This document shows positions 17,476-25,594 of a stretch of 64,000 bases of DNA, piece by piece. Source of the stretch: Allocatelliglobosispora scoriae. GTDB lineage: Bacteria > Actinomycetota > Actinomycetes > Mycobacteriales > Micromonosporaceae. A model generated the notes under the pieces. That model saw only the letters and a program-made list of their open reading frames with translations, made no database searches and was not told the origin of the DNA. Where the stretch lies: positions 2,480,001 through 2,544,000 of the forward strand of contig NZ_JACHMN010000003.1 of the NCBI RefSeq assembly GCF_014204945.1. Direction: 5' to 3'. The stretch's first letter is position 1; every line of letters begins with the position of its first letter. The translations under genes were made by a program, and so were the position numbers.

Positions 17476-18281
17476 CGACGACCCGGCATGCGGTGATCGC
17501 CGACGAGGACGAGTGGGTCCGGGAGTGGCGGCGCTGGCACTCCGGGCGCGACGAGGACCTGCGCTCCCCGTACGGGCTGCTCAGCCTCACCGGTCTGCAC
17601 TGGCTGGACACCGCACCGGCCACTGTGGATGGTCTGCCCGGGCTCTGGTCGGCGGACCGGTCGGGGATCGAGGTGACCGCCCTCGCCGATGCGGAGCTGC
17701 GCCTCGACGGTGAGCCGGTCGCCGACGGCACCCGCTACGCACCCGCCGACGCCGCACCCGGGATCACGCTGGCCCACGGCGGCATCCAGATCGAGCTGAT
17801 CCGCCGCGGCGACCGGCACGCCGTTCGCGTCCGCGATCCCCGCTCGCCCGCGATCGCGGGGTTCGTCGGCATCCCCGCCTACCCGCCGTCGACCTCGTGG
17901 GTCCTCGCCGGGCGATTCGAGCCCTTCGAGTCGCCGCAGGTGGGGACGGTCGGATCGGTGGTCGACGGGGTCAGCCACATCACCGTCTCGCGGGGCGTGG
18001 TGCGCTTCGCCGTCGGCGGCGAGGACCATGCGCTGACCGCGTTCGGCGCCGGGGCGGGCCTGTCCATCCAGTTCCGCGACGCGACGAGCGGGGTGACCAC
18101 CCACGCGGCCTCACGGGTCCTGGCGGTCGACGCGCCCACTGCCGACGGCACGGTGGTGCTGGACTTCAACCGGGCCGCGAACATGCCGTGCGCGTTCACC
18201 GACTTCACCACGTGCCCGCTGCCGCTGCCCGAGAACACGCTGCCGTTCCCGGTCGAGGCGGGCGAGCAGGCCCCCGCCTGA
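17472..18281 (+). CDS. DUF1684 family protein
   Basis: 269-residue cytosolic protein without a signal peptide. It carries the family signature EWVREWRRWHSGRDEDL followed by YGLLSLTGLHWLD, a GEPVADGTRY-like stretch and, at the end, the conserved DFNRAANMPCAFTDFTTCPLPLPENTLPFPVEAGE. The biochemical function of DUF1684 is not established. ATG 17472 overlaps the GNAT stop codon, and this is the last gene of the sulfur operon, ahead of a strong terminator. Co-translation suggests a role in processing the organosulfur product. Confidence 0.85.
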   Translation: MTTTRHAVIADEDEWVREWRRWHSGRDEDLRSPYGLLSLTGLHWLDTAPATVDGLPGLWSADRSGIEVTALADAELRLDGEPVADGTRYAPADAAPGITLAHGGIQIELIRRGDRHAVRVRDPRSPAIAGFVGIPAYPPSTSWVLAGRFEPFESPQVGTVGSVVDGVSHITVSRGVVRFAVGGEDHALTAFGAGAGLSIQFRDATSGVTTHAASRVLAVDAPTADGTVVLDFNRAANMPCAFTDFTTCPLPLPENTLPFPVEAGEQAPA

Positions 18282-18300
18282 CTCCTGTGCGCCGTTCGAC

Positions 18301-18330
18301 GCCGGGAAGGCCGATCACGGCCTTCCCGGC
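18301..18330. terminator. Bidirectional terminator hairpin
   Basis: A perfect 13-bp stem (arms GCCGGGAAGGCCG and CGGCCTTCCCGGC) with loop ATCA lies 19 bp after the DUF1684 stop codon and 20 bp beyond the stop of the convergent HxlR gene. It probably ends the sulfur operon and the regulator transcript. Confidence 0.8.
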
Positions 18331-18350
18331 GCGGTCGATCCGTGCCGCCC

Positions 18351-18719
18351 TCACTGGTCGTATTTCTGGCGTGCCTCGACGATGTCGGGAGCGTGCTCGA
18401 TCGCCCAGCTCATGAGCGACCAGGCGGTCTTCAGGAAGGTGTGGCCGAGACCGGTGAGCTCGTAGTCGACCCGGGGCGGAACGACCGGATAGACGGTCCG
18501 CGACACCAGTCCGTCCCTTTCCAGATTACGCAGCGATGCCGTCAGCATGCGCTGGCTGATTCCATGAATGGCCCTTTTCAATTCTGTGAACCTTCGCGTG
18601 CCGCCGCCGAGTTCGTTGACGATCGCGAGTGACCACTTGTCGCCGACACGGTCGAGAATCTCACGGACCTGGCAGGTCAGCTCGTCGTGTGGCAGCGGGA
18701 CCTGCACGGTTACCTCCAT
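18351..18719 (-). CDS. HxlR-family winged-helix regulator
   Basis: 122-residue DNA-binding protein with the HxlR/MarR-like winged helix: CQVREILDRVGDKWSLAIVNELGGGTRRFTELKRAI, then ISQRMLTASLRNLERDGLVSRTVYPVVPPRVDYELTGLG. The single Cys16 just before the helix is the position used as a redox or electrophile sensor in several HxlR proteins. It diverges from the LUD-domain gene 96 bp away and probably controls it and itself. Such regulators commonly respond to aldehydes, quinones or thiol stress. Confidence 0.9.
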   Translation of the reverse strand: MEVTVQVPLPHDELTCQVREILDRVGDKWSLAIVNELGGGTRRFTELKRAIHGISQRMLTASLRNLERDGLVSRTVYPVVPPRVDYELTGLGHTFLKTAWSLMSWAIEHAPDIVEARQKYDQ

Positions 18720-18761
18720 GTCACTGACGCAGTAAATAGTGCCGTCTTCCCCGGCAGGTCG

Positions 18762-18801
18762 ATGGTTCCGCACGATGGGTTCAGTTGCCAACCCGTACCA
18801 T
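18762..18801. promoter_or_regulatory. Nested inverted repeat between hxlR-like and LUD genes
   Basis: Two pairs of arms are nested: ATGGT (18762-18766) with ACCAT (18797-18801), and GGGTT (18777-18781) with AACCC (18790-18794). They fill the centre of the divergent promoter, ending 15 bp before the LUD start codon. HxlR proteins bind short dyads in such positions, so this is a candidate operator. It could also be a simple hairpin in the LUD leader. Confidence 0.35.
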
Positions 18802-18815
18802 TGAGAGGGTCTGAA

Positions 18816-19442
18816 TTGAGCATCGACGAAACGTTCGACGAGTCCTTTGCCGCCCCGGCCGACGCCGGTCAGGTCGATCGGGCGGCGGGCGCCCTGCAGG
18901 AGAACGGCTTCACCGTCCACGTGGTCGACACCGCGGAGCAGGCACGTGACCTGGTGCTCGGGCTGCTCCCCACCGACCAGGCGGTGTTCACCGCGCTCAG
19001 CCAGACGCTGCGCAGCGTCGGGATCGCCTCGGCCGTGGACGAGAGCGGCAGCTTCGTCTCGGTACGCCGACTGGCCGGGCAGCTCGCCGACGACGACCTC
19101 GACGGCAAGCTGCGCCTCGGTGCCACGCCGGACGTGGTGGTCGGCAGCGTGCACGCCGTGACCGAGGACGGCCGGCTGGTCGTGGCCTCCGCGAGCGGGA
19201 GCCAGCTCGGGCCCTACTCCGCCGGAGCCCGCAAGGCCGTCTGGGTGGTCGGCGCGCAGAAGGTGGTGTCCGATCTGGACACCGCGCTGCGCCGGGTGCG
19301 CACCTACAGCCTGCCGCTGGAGCGCCGCACGTGGCAGGCGCAGGGCGGTGACTCCTTCATCGGCAAGATCCTGATCGTGGAGCGGGAGTTCCTGCCGGGC
19401 CGGGGCACCGTGGTGCTGGTCCGCGAGCCGATCGGGCACTGA
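18816..19442 (+). CDS. LUD-domain protein (LutC/YkgG-like)
   Basis: 208-residue protein of the LUD (lactate utilisation) family: FTALSQTLRSVGIASAVDES, VVVGSVHAVTEDGRLVVASASGSQLGPYSAGARKAVWVVGAQKVVSDLDTALRRV. It is standalone, with no lutA or lutB neighbour, so a classical lactate oxidase role is not supported. The start is TTG at 18816, supported by GAGAGGG eight bases upstream; no in-frame ATG or GTG near it gives a better site. It is divergent from the HxlR regulator, suggesting inducible expression under redox or electrophile stress. Confidence 0.85.
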   Translation: MSIDETFDESFAAPADAGQVDRAAGALQENGFTVHVVDTAEQARDLVLGLLPTDQAVFTALSQTLRSVGIASAVDESGSFVSVRRLAGQLADDDLDGKLRLGATPDVVVGSVHAVTEDGRLVVASASGSQLGPYSAGARKAVWVVGAQKVVSDLDTALRRVRTYSLPLERRTWQAQGGDSFIGKILIVEREFLPGRGTVVLVREPIGH

Positions 19443-19497
19443 GCACGGTCGCCGGACGGGGCCGGGCCGCGGGGACGGCTCCGCCCGGCGAGGTGCG

Positions 19498-20328
19498 TCA
19501 GCGTGCCGCCGCCAGCCGGTCCCGCCGAGCCGCCGGCACGACCAGCGGGGTGCCGGCCTGCGGATCGGTGATGATCTCGCACTGCAGGCCGAACACGTCG
19601 GCGACGAGCTCGGCGGTGACGATGTCACCGGGGCGGCCCTGCGCGGCGATCCTCCCGTCGCGCATGGCGATCAGGTGGGTGGCGTAGCGGCAGGCGTGGT
19701 TGAGGTCGTGCAGCACGGCGACGAGGGTCCGTCCTCGGTGTTCGTGCAGGTCCGCACAGAGGTCCAGGACGTCGATCTGGTGGGCGATGTCGAGGAACGT
19801 GGTCGGCTCGTCGAGCAGCAGGATCGAGGTCTGCTGGGCCAGCGCCATCGCCAGCCACACGCGCTGCCGCTGCCCGCCGGAGAGCTCGTCGACATAGGCG
19901 TCGGCGAGATCGGTCACCTGGGTGGCGGCCATCGCCTCGGCGACCGCCGCCTCGTCCGCCGGCGACCACTGCCGCAGCGGGCCCTGGTGCGGGTAGCGGC
20001 CGCGGGCGACGAGGTCGACGACGGTGATGCCGTCCGGCGCCACCGGTCCCTGGGGGAGCAGGCCGAGGCGGCGGGCGACCTCCTTGGACGGCAGGCGGCG
20101 GATCTCCTGGCCGTCGAGGTGCACCGCACCGGCGGTCGGCTTGAGCATCCTGGCCAGGCCGCGGAGCAGGGTCGACTTGCCGCAGCCGTTGGCGCCGACG
20201 ATGACGGTGAAGGACGTGTCCGGGATCTCCACGTCGAGTCCGTCGACGATGATCCGCCGGTCGTAGCCGAGGGTGACCTGCGCGGCCCGCAGCCGGCTGG
20301 TCCCGCCGGGCTCGCTGTTGCTGTTCAT
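19498..20328 (-). CDS. Iron-siderophore ABC transporter ATPase (FecE/FepC type)
   Basis: 276-residue ATPase. Walker A GANGCGKST (45-53), LGLLPQGPVAPDGITVVDLVARGRYPHQ, signature LSGGQRQRVWLAMALAQ, Walker B ILLLDEPTTFLDIAHQIDVLDL and VLHDLNHACRYATHLIAMRDG are all classic for ferric-siderophore importers. ATG 20328 overlaps the FecD-type stop codon. It energises the two permeases upstream in the same operon. Confidence 0.93.
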   Translation of the reverse strand: MNSNSEPGGTSRLRAAQVTLGYDRRIIVDGLDVEIPDTSFTVIVGANGCGKSTLLRGLARMLKPTAGAVHLDGQEIRRLPSKEVARRLGLLPQGPVAPDGITVVDLVARGRYPHQGPLRQWSPADEAAVAEAMAATQVTDLADAYVDELSGGQRQRVWLAMALAQQTSILLLDEPTTFLDIAHQIDVLDLCADLHEHRGRTLVAVLHDLNHACRYATHLIAMRDGRIAAQGRPGDIVTAELVADVFGLQCEIITDPQAGTPLVVPAARRDRLAAAR

Positions 20329-21380
20329 GCGCGTCCTTTCCGCCACTGCGCGGCGAGTAGCCAGGCCAGGTAGACGCCGCCGACGGCGGCGGTCATGACG
20401 CCGACCGGCAGCTGGGTCGATCCGAGCAGCCGCTGCGCGGCGAAGTCGCTGACCACGAGCACCAGCGCCCCGGTGAGGGCCGAGACGACGATGTTGGGGC
20501 CGGGTACCTTCGTCAGCCGGCGGGCGACCTGGGGTGCGGCGAGCGCGACGAAGGCGATCGGGCCGGTGCAGGCGGTGGCGATCGCGGTCAGGCCGACGCC
20601 GACCACGACCGAGGCGAGCCGGGTCCGCTCCGCGGCGATGCCGAGCGCCCGGGCGGTGTCGTCGCCGAGCTCGAGCATCCGCAGGTGCCGGCCGAGCCAG
20701 ATCGCGGGTACCGCCAGCACCAGCAGGGCCAGGGCGACCGGTCGGACCTGCTCCCAGCCCCGGCCGTTGAGGCTGCCGGTCAGCCACAGCACCGCGGTCT
20801 GCGCGTCGGTGATCCGCGCCCGGGTGATGAGGTAGTCGTTGACCGCCATCAGCATCGCGGCGATGCCGATGCCGACGATGATCAGCCGGTATCCGGACAC
20901 GCCGCGTTTGATGGCGAGCAGGTAGACCGCGATGGCGGTGCCGACCCCGCCGACGACGGCGCCGGTGGCGACCTGGGCCATCGTGCCGTGCCACAGCAGG
21001 ATCACCAGCAGCGCCCCGGTCGCGGCGCCGGTGTCGAAGCCGACGATGTCCGGGCTGCCCAGCGGGTTGCGGGACACGCTCTGGAACATCGCGCCGCCGA
21101 CGGCGAGCGCCGCGCCCACGAGCAGCCCGGTCAGGAGCCGGGGGAGCCGCAGCGTCTCCACGATGAACGCCTGCGCGGTGGTGCCCTCGCCGGCCAGGGT
21201 GCGGATCACGTCCATGATCGGGATCTGGTAGGCGCCGGTGGAGAGCGCTATCACGGCCATCACCGCGATCGCCGCGCCGAGCACGGTGCCGACGAGCAGG
21301 GCGCGCCGCTCGATCCTTATCGAGAGGGGGCCGAGGCGCAGCGCGCGGGGGCGGCGCCGGGGGAGGGCGGGAGCGGTCAC
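20325..21380 (-). CDS. Iron-siderophore ABC permease (FecD type)
   Basis: 351-residue polytopic permease of the FecCD family with about nine to ten membrane segments. Family features are LRLPRLLTGLLVGAALAVGGAMFQSVSRNPLGSPDIVGFDTGA and PIAFVALAAPQVARRLTKVPGPN near the end. The GTG start at 21380 overlaps the stop codon of the FecC-type gene. It forms a heterodimer with that protein. Confidence 0.92.
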   Translation of the reverse strand: MTAPALPRRRPRALRLGPLSIRIERRALLVGTVLGAAIAVMAVIALSTGAYQIPIMDVIRTLAGEGTTAQAFIVETLRLPRLLTGLLVGAALAVGGAMFQSVSRNPLGSPDIVGFDTGAATGALLVILLWHGTMAQVATGAVVGGVGTAIAVYLLAIKRGVSGYRLIIVGIGIAAMLMAVNDYLITRARITDAQTAVLWLTGSLNGRGWEQVRPVALALLVLAVPAIWLGRHLRMLELGDDTARALGIAAERTRLASVVVGVGLTAIATACTGPIAFVALAAPQVARRLTKVPGPNIVVSALTGALVLVVSDFAAQRLLGSTQLPVGVMTAAVGGVYLAWLLAAQWRKGRA

Positions 21381-22444
21381 AGCTGCGCCATCCGCCGTCG
21401 CCGGGCCAGCGCGATGAGCACGGGTGCGCCGATGAACGCCGTCACGATGCCGACCTCGATCTCGCCCGGCCGGGCGATGACCCGTCCGACGACGTCCGCG
21501 GTGAGCAGCAGGATCGGTGCGAGCACCATCGAGTAGGGCAGCACCCATCGCTGGTCCGGTCCGGTGATGGCGCGGGCGATGTGCGGCACGGTCAGACCCA
21601 CGAAGGCGATCGGGCCGGCGGCTGCGGTCGCGGCACCGCAGAGCAGCGTCACCGCGCCGATGCCCCAGGCGCGGGTGGTGCCGAGCCGGACGCCGAGGGA
21701 GCGGCCGGTGTCCTCGCCCAGCGCCAGCGCGTTGAGCGGCCGGGCCAGGGCGAGGGCGATCACCGCGCCGACGATGAGCAGCGGTCCGGTCTGGTAGAGG
21801 ACCGACAGCGGGCGCCCGGTCACCGAGCCCACCAGCCAGAACCGGAAGTCGTTGAAGGTCGACTGGTCGGTCAGGACGACGGCGGTGATGAACGCGTCCA
21901 GCACGGCGCTGATCGCCGCACCTGCCAGGGCCAGGCGGACCGGGGTCGCGCTGGCCCGGCCGCGGGACCCGAGCGCGTAGACGAGCACCGAGGCGGCACC
22001 CGCACCGGCGAGGGCGAACCACACGTACGCCGAGGGCTGCGTGAGGTGCAGCATCGCGATCGCGGCGACGACCGCGGCCGAGGCGCCGGCGTTGACACCC
22101 AGCAGGCCGGGGTCGGCCAGCGGGTTGCGGGTCAGCGCCTGCATGAGGGCACCGGCCAGGCCCAGCGCGGCGCCGACGGCGAGTCCGAGCAGCGTCCGCG
22201 GCAGCCGCAGGCTGTGGATCACCACCCCGTCGGCCGAGCCGTCGAAGTGCGCCAGCTGCTGCACCACCGTGCCGAACGGGATCGACTTCGCGCCGACCGC
22301 GAGGCTCGCCACCACGACCAGACCCAGAACCAGGGCCGCGAGGAGCAGGCCCGCGGACCGCGTCAGCCAGGACCGGCGTTTCGGACCATCCGGGGGTACG
22401 CCGGGCCGGGGCCCGCTCTCGCGAGCGACGGTGGGGGCGAGCAC
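21377..22444 (-). CDS. Iron-siderophore ABC permease (FecC type)
   Basis: 355-residue FecCD-family permease with SLRLPRTLLGLAVGAALGLAGALMQALTRNPLADPGLLGVNAGA, VGSVTGRPLSVLYQ and PIAFVGLTVPHIARAITGPDQRWVLPYS. The GTG start at 22444 lies 11 bp from an iron box in the divergent promoter, so repression by an IdeR/DmdR-type regulator in iron-replete cells is expected. It is the first gene of the permease-permease-ATPase operon. Confidence 0.92.
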   Translation of the reverse strand: MLAPTVARESGPRPGVPPDGPKRRSWLTRSAGLLLAALVLGLVVVASLAVGAKSIPFGTVVQQLAHFDGSADGVVIHSLRLPRTLLGLAVGAALGLAGALMQALTRNPLADPGLLGVNAGASAAVVAAIAMLHLTQPSAYVWFALAGAGAASVLVYALGSRGRASATPVRLALAGAAISAVLDAFITAVVLTDQSTFNDFRFWLVGSVTGRPLSVLYQTGPLLIVGAVIALALARPLNALALGEDTGRSLGVRLGTTRAWGIGAVTLLCGAATAAAGPIAFVGLTVPHIARAITGPDQRWVLPYSMVLAPILLLTADVVGRVIARPGEIEVGIVTAFIGAPVLIALARRRRMAQL

Positions 22445-22454
22445 GGCAACTCCT

Positions 22455-22493
22455 TTAGGTTAGCCTCTACAAAGTTAGGGAAGCCTAACCTAG
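22455..22493. promoter_or_regulatory. Two iron boxes (IdeR/DmdR type) in a divergent promoter
   Basis: Two overlapping or adjacent 19-bp sites resemble the consensus TTAGGTTAGGCTAACCTAA. The first, starting TTAGGTTAGCCT at 22455, keeps the left half. The second (22475-22493), read on the minus strand as CTAGGTTAGGCTTCCCTAA, matches at about 15 of 19 positions. They sit between the FecC-type gene and the first siderophore-binding protein and explain iron control of both operons. Confidence 0.8.
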
Positions 22494-22582
22494 TATGCCG
22501 TTGTGGATCTAGTGGCCCCCGCCGCCGCGATCCCGCAGTAGCACCCCATCGACCTGCACCACTGCACAGAAGAAGGAACCCC

Positions 22583-23602
22583 ATGCGACCCCGAACCGCG
22601 CTTCGCGCCCTGCTGGCGGCGACCGTCGCCGCCGTCGTGCTCACCGGGTGCTCCGGCACCACCGACGCCGGGCCGGACGCCGCCGCCCCCTCCACCTCCG
22701 CCGGAGCCGAGGCCGGTGCGTTCCCGGCCACGTTCGACCACGTCTACGGCAAGACGACCGTCACCGCGGCGCCGAAGCGCGTCGTCACCGTCGGCCTCGT
22801 CGAGCAGGACGCGCTCCTGGCGCTCGGTGTCGTGCCCGTCGGTGTGACCAACTGGTTCGGCAACGCCCCCGGGCGGATCTTCGACTGGGCCAAGCCGAAG
22901 CTCGGCGCCGCGCCGCTGCCCGAGGTGCTCGGCACCGAGACCGAGTTCGAGAAGGTCGCAGCCCTCAAGCCTGACCTGATCATCGCGCTCTACGCGGGCA
23001 TCAAGAAGACCGACTACGACCTCTACAGCGCCATCGCGCCCACCATCGCCCACCCCGCCGGGCAGAACGACTACTCGATCTCGTGGCAGGACGTCACGCG
23101 TACCGTCGGGAAAGCGGTCGGCAAGCCGGCGGCGGCCGACAAGCTGGTGGCCGAGGTCGACGCGCGGTTCGCGCAGGCCCGCAAGGACTACCCGCAGTTC
23201 GCCGGGAAGCGCGCGCTGATGGTGACCCCCTACGAGGGGATCTTCATCTACGGTCCGCAGGACCCGCGCGGGCGCATCCTGTCCGACCTCGGCCTCGTCT
23301 TCCCGCAGGAGCTCAACTCGGTCGTCACGGACGGCTTCGGCGCGTCGATCTCCGCCGAGAACGCGCACCAGGTCGACGTCGACCTGCTGATCTGGATCAA
23401 CTCGCGGGCCGACGTGGACAAGGCGATCCCGACCTACGGGCAGCTGAAGGTGGCGAAGGGGAACCACGCCGTCTACATCCCCGAGAACGACGACGACGCG
23501 TACTACGTCTCCACGTCGTTCGTGACCGTGCTGAGCCTGCCCTTCCTGCTCGACAAGCTGCTGCCGCAGCTGGCCGCGGCACTCGCCGGAACCGCGAGCT
23601 GA
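22583..23602 (+). CDS. Iron-siderophore substrate-binding lipoprotein
   Basis: 339-residue lipoprotein (lipobox LTGC, Cys23) of the FepB/FhuD helical-backbone family. The mature part starts with the typical FDHVYGKTTVTAAPKRVVTVGLVEQDALLALGVVPVGVTNW, and KVAALKPDLIIALYAGI and a QDPRGRILSDLGLVFP segment follow. ATG 22583 has GAAGGAA upstream. It is driven from the same iron-box region as the permease operon and delivers a ferric siderophore to it. Confidence 0.92.
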   Translation: MRPRTALRALLAATVAAVVLTGCSGTTDAGPDAAAPSTSAGAEAGAFPATFDHVYGKTTVTAAPKRVVTVGLVEQDALLALGVVPVGVTNWFGNAPGRIFDWAKPKLGAAPLPEVLGTETEFEKVAALKPDLIIALYAGIKKTDYDLYSAIAPTIAHPAGQNDYSISWQDVTRTVGKAVGKPAAADKLVAEVDARFAQARKDYPQFAGKRALMVTPYEGIFIYGPQDPRGRILSDLGLVFPQELNSVVTDGFGASISAENAHQVDVDLLIWINSRADVDKAIPTYGQLKVAKGNHAVYIPENDDDAYYVSTSFVTVLSLPFLLDKLLPQLAAALAGTAS

Positions 23603-23603
23603 C

Positions 23604-24593
23604 ATGGGACAGCACATCGGAAGGCTCGCCACGGCAGCTCTGCTCGCCGTCGCGCTCACCGCGTGCGGTGGCCAGGGCGATGACACGGCGACCCCGGCAC
23701 CGTCGGCGGGGGCGGCGTTCCCGGTCACGATCGAGCACAAGTTCGGCGCCACCACGATCCCGGCCCGGCCCGGCAAGGTCGTCACCGTCGGCTGGAACGA
23801 CCAGGACTTCGCGCTCGCCGTCGGTGTCGTCCCGGTCAGCACCCGGGAGTGGTTCACCGAGTACCCCACCTACCCGTGGGTGCAGCCGAAGCTCGGCGGC
23901 AAGCCGCTGCCGGCGTTCTCGGCGGAGCTGAATTACGAGGCGATCGCCCAGGCCCAGCCCGATCTGATCATCGCCATCTACGAGACCGTCACCCGGCAGA
24001 TCTACGACCGGCTGTCGCAGATCGCGCCGACGGTGATCCAGGCCGCGGCCTATCAGGACGAGCAGACGCCGTGGCACGTGCAGGCCCTCACGGTCGGCAC
24101 GGCCCTGGGCAAGCAGGCCGAGGCGCAGGCCCTGGTCGACAAGGTCAACGCGAAGATCGCCGCGGTCAAGCAGGCGCACCCGGAGTTCGCGGGCAAGACG
24201 CTCGTCGTCGACTACGGCCCCGACCAGGGCCAGCACTGGCTCATCGGCGCGGGCGACCCGCGACGGTCGCTCTTCGACGCCCTGGGCTTCGCGACCCAGG
24301 ACACCGCGGACGAGATCAGCGAGGAACGCCTCGACCTCATCGACCACGACGCCCTGCTCGTGATCGGCGCCACGAAGGCGGCGATGCTGAAGTCGCCGGT
24401 CTTCAGTGCGCTCAAGGTCGTCCAGACCGACCGCACGCTCTACACCGCGTTCGAGACCCCGCTCGCCGGAGCCCTCTCCTACAGCGGTCCCGAGGCGCTG
24501 CTCTACGCCCTGGATGTCCTGGTGCCGCAGCTCGCCAACGCGCTGGACATGAACCCGGCGACGCCGGTGGCCGACCTGTCGGCCATCAGCTGA
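23604..24593 (+). CDS. Second iron-siderophore substrate-binding lipoprotein
   Basis: 329-residue paralogue of the preceding gene, starting one base after its stop codon. It has a lipobox LTAC (Cys21), IEHKFGATTIPARPGKVVTVGWNDQDFALAVGVVPVSTREW, IAQAQPDLIIAIYETV and an EALLYALDVLVPQLANAL C-terminus. The two receptors share one permease pair and probably widen the range of siderophores accepted. Divergence between them suggests an old duplication. Confidence 0.92.
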   Translation: MGQHIGRLATAALLAVALTACGGQGDDTATPAPSAGAAFPVTIEHKFGATTIPARPGKVVTVGWNDQDFALAVGVVPVSTREWFTEYPTYPWVQPKLGGKPLPAFSAELNYEAIAQAQPDLIIAIYETVTRQIYDRLSQIAPTVIQAAAYQDEQTPWHVQALTVGTALGKQAEAQALVDKVNAKIAAVKQAHPEFAGKTLVVDYGPDQGQHWLIGAGDPRRSLFDALGFATQDTADEISEERLDLIDHDALLVIGATKAAMLKSPVFSALKVVQTDRTLYTAFETPLAGALSYSGPEALLYALDVLVPQLANALDMNPATPVADLSAIS

Positions 24594-24598
24594 TCGCG

Positions 24599-25405
24599 AT
24601 GCCCGACACCCTCGCCGCCACGCTGGCGTCCCTCCACCTCGACACCGGGTTCCGGCTCGTCGCGGGACCACCCGACGGCCCGGACTGGTTCGGTCTCGAC
24701 GAGATCGCCGCCGATCCGGTCCTCGTCACCCGGTGGCTGGATGACCTGCGTGGTGGCGAGGCGTGCGGGCGGACCGATGTCGCCGCGGTCAGCCTCGTCA
24801 CCTACCTGGTGTCGGCGGTCGCCGACCCGTTGACGATCGCCGTTTGCACGCTGCGGCAGGGGTGGTCGCTCCCGCCGGGAAGTCTCGCCGTCCACCGGCA
24901 TCCCGACGGCTGGTTCGACGGGCTCGCCGTGGCCGACCCTTCGACCGTCGTGCCGGTCGAGGCCGAGGGCGCCGTCGATGGGCTCAGCGCGCAGCTTGTC
25001 GCGCTGTTCCGGCCGGTCTTCGACCTGATCCGGGAGCGGACCCGGCTCGGCCGGCCGGTCATGTGGGGCGCGCTCGGCGACACGATCGCCGGAGCCGCCG
25101 TCGACAACGCCCGTGAGGCGGGGACCGACGCCCGCGTCGCCTGGCGCAGCGCCGCCGCGCTCATCGACGGCATCGCCCGGCTGGTGCCGCAGGTCCGAGC
25201 GCGGCGGTCACCGGCCACGGTGGAGTGGTCGGGTGGGACGGCTGTCTTCGTCAACCGGGGCGTGTGCTGCCTCTACTACCGGGTGGCATCCGCCGAGGAG
25301 TGTGCCGACGGCGGGGGCAACTGCACGCACTGTCCCCTGCGCTCGCCCGACGACCGGGTCCGGCGCTGGGCGGCGTACCTGGAAGAAGAACGCTCCGGGC
25401 ATTGA
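24599..25405 (+). CDS. FhuF-like (2Fe-2S) siderophore-iron reductase
   Basis: 268-residue protein whose C-terminus carries the cysteine cluster GVCCLYY...ECADGGGNCTHCPL, resembling the FhuF-type 2Fe-2S site (CC-x10-C-x2-C) with an insertion before the last pair. FhuF reduces ferric siderophores to release iron in the cytoplasm. ATG 24599 is five bases after the second binding protein, so it belongs to the iron operon. The extra residues between the cysteines make cofactor ligation slightly atypical. Confidence 0.8.
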   Translation: MPDTLAATLASLHLDTGFRLVAGPPDGPDWFGLDEIAADPVLVTRWLDDLRGGEACGRTDVAAVSLVTYLVSAVADPLTIAVCTLRQGWSLPPGSLAVHRHPDGWFDGLAVADPSTVVPVEAEGAVDGLSAQLVALFRPVFDLIRERTRLGRPVMWGALGDTIAGAAVDNAREAGTDARVAWRSAAALIDGIARLVPQVRARRSPATVEWSGGTAVFVNRGVCCLYYRVASAEECADGGGNCTHCPLRSPDDRVRRWAAYLEEERSGH

Positions 25406-25430
25406 CCACCGGTGTTCTCGGCCGGTGTCG

Positions 25431-25562
25431 ATGAACGTCCTGTTTGATGTGGTGTCCGCCCGTGTTCAGGCGGCCCTCGGCGGCGACGCCCACGTCGTGC
25501 TCGACGAGCAGGCGCTCGCCGATGCCGCACCACACCGCCGCCATCGGCGCACGAGGGCTTGA
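25431..25562 (+). CDS. Possible small protein, unsupported
   Basis: A 43-codon frame (MNVLFDVVSARVQAALGG and on) begins 25 bp after the FhuF-like stop. It has no clear ribosome-binding site, an arginine/histidine-rich tail and no recognised family. It may be only an open stretch in GC-rich DNA between the iron operon and the YcxB-like gene. Confidence 0.15.
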   Translation: MNVLFDVVSARVQAALGGDAHVVLDEQALADAAPHRRHRRTRA

Positions 25563-25594
25563 TCATCGGTGGGAAAGGCTGCACAATCCGCCGC

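Noticed and set aside
18816-19442. Lactate oxidation operon (LutABC)
   Set aside because: Only a LUD-domain protein is present; no LutA or LutB gene is adjacent.
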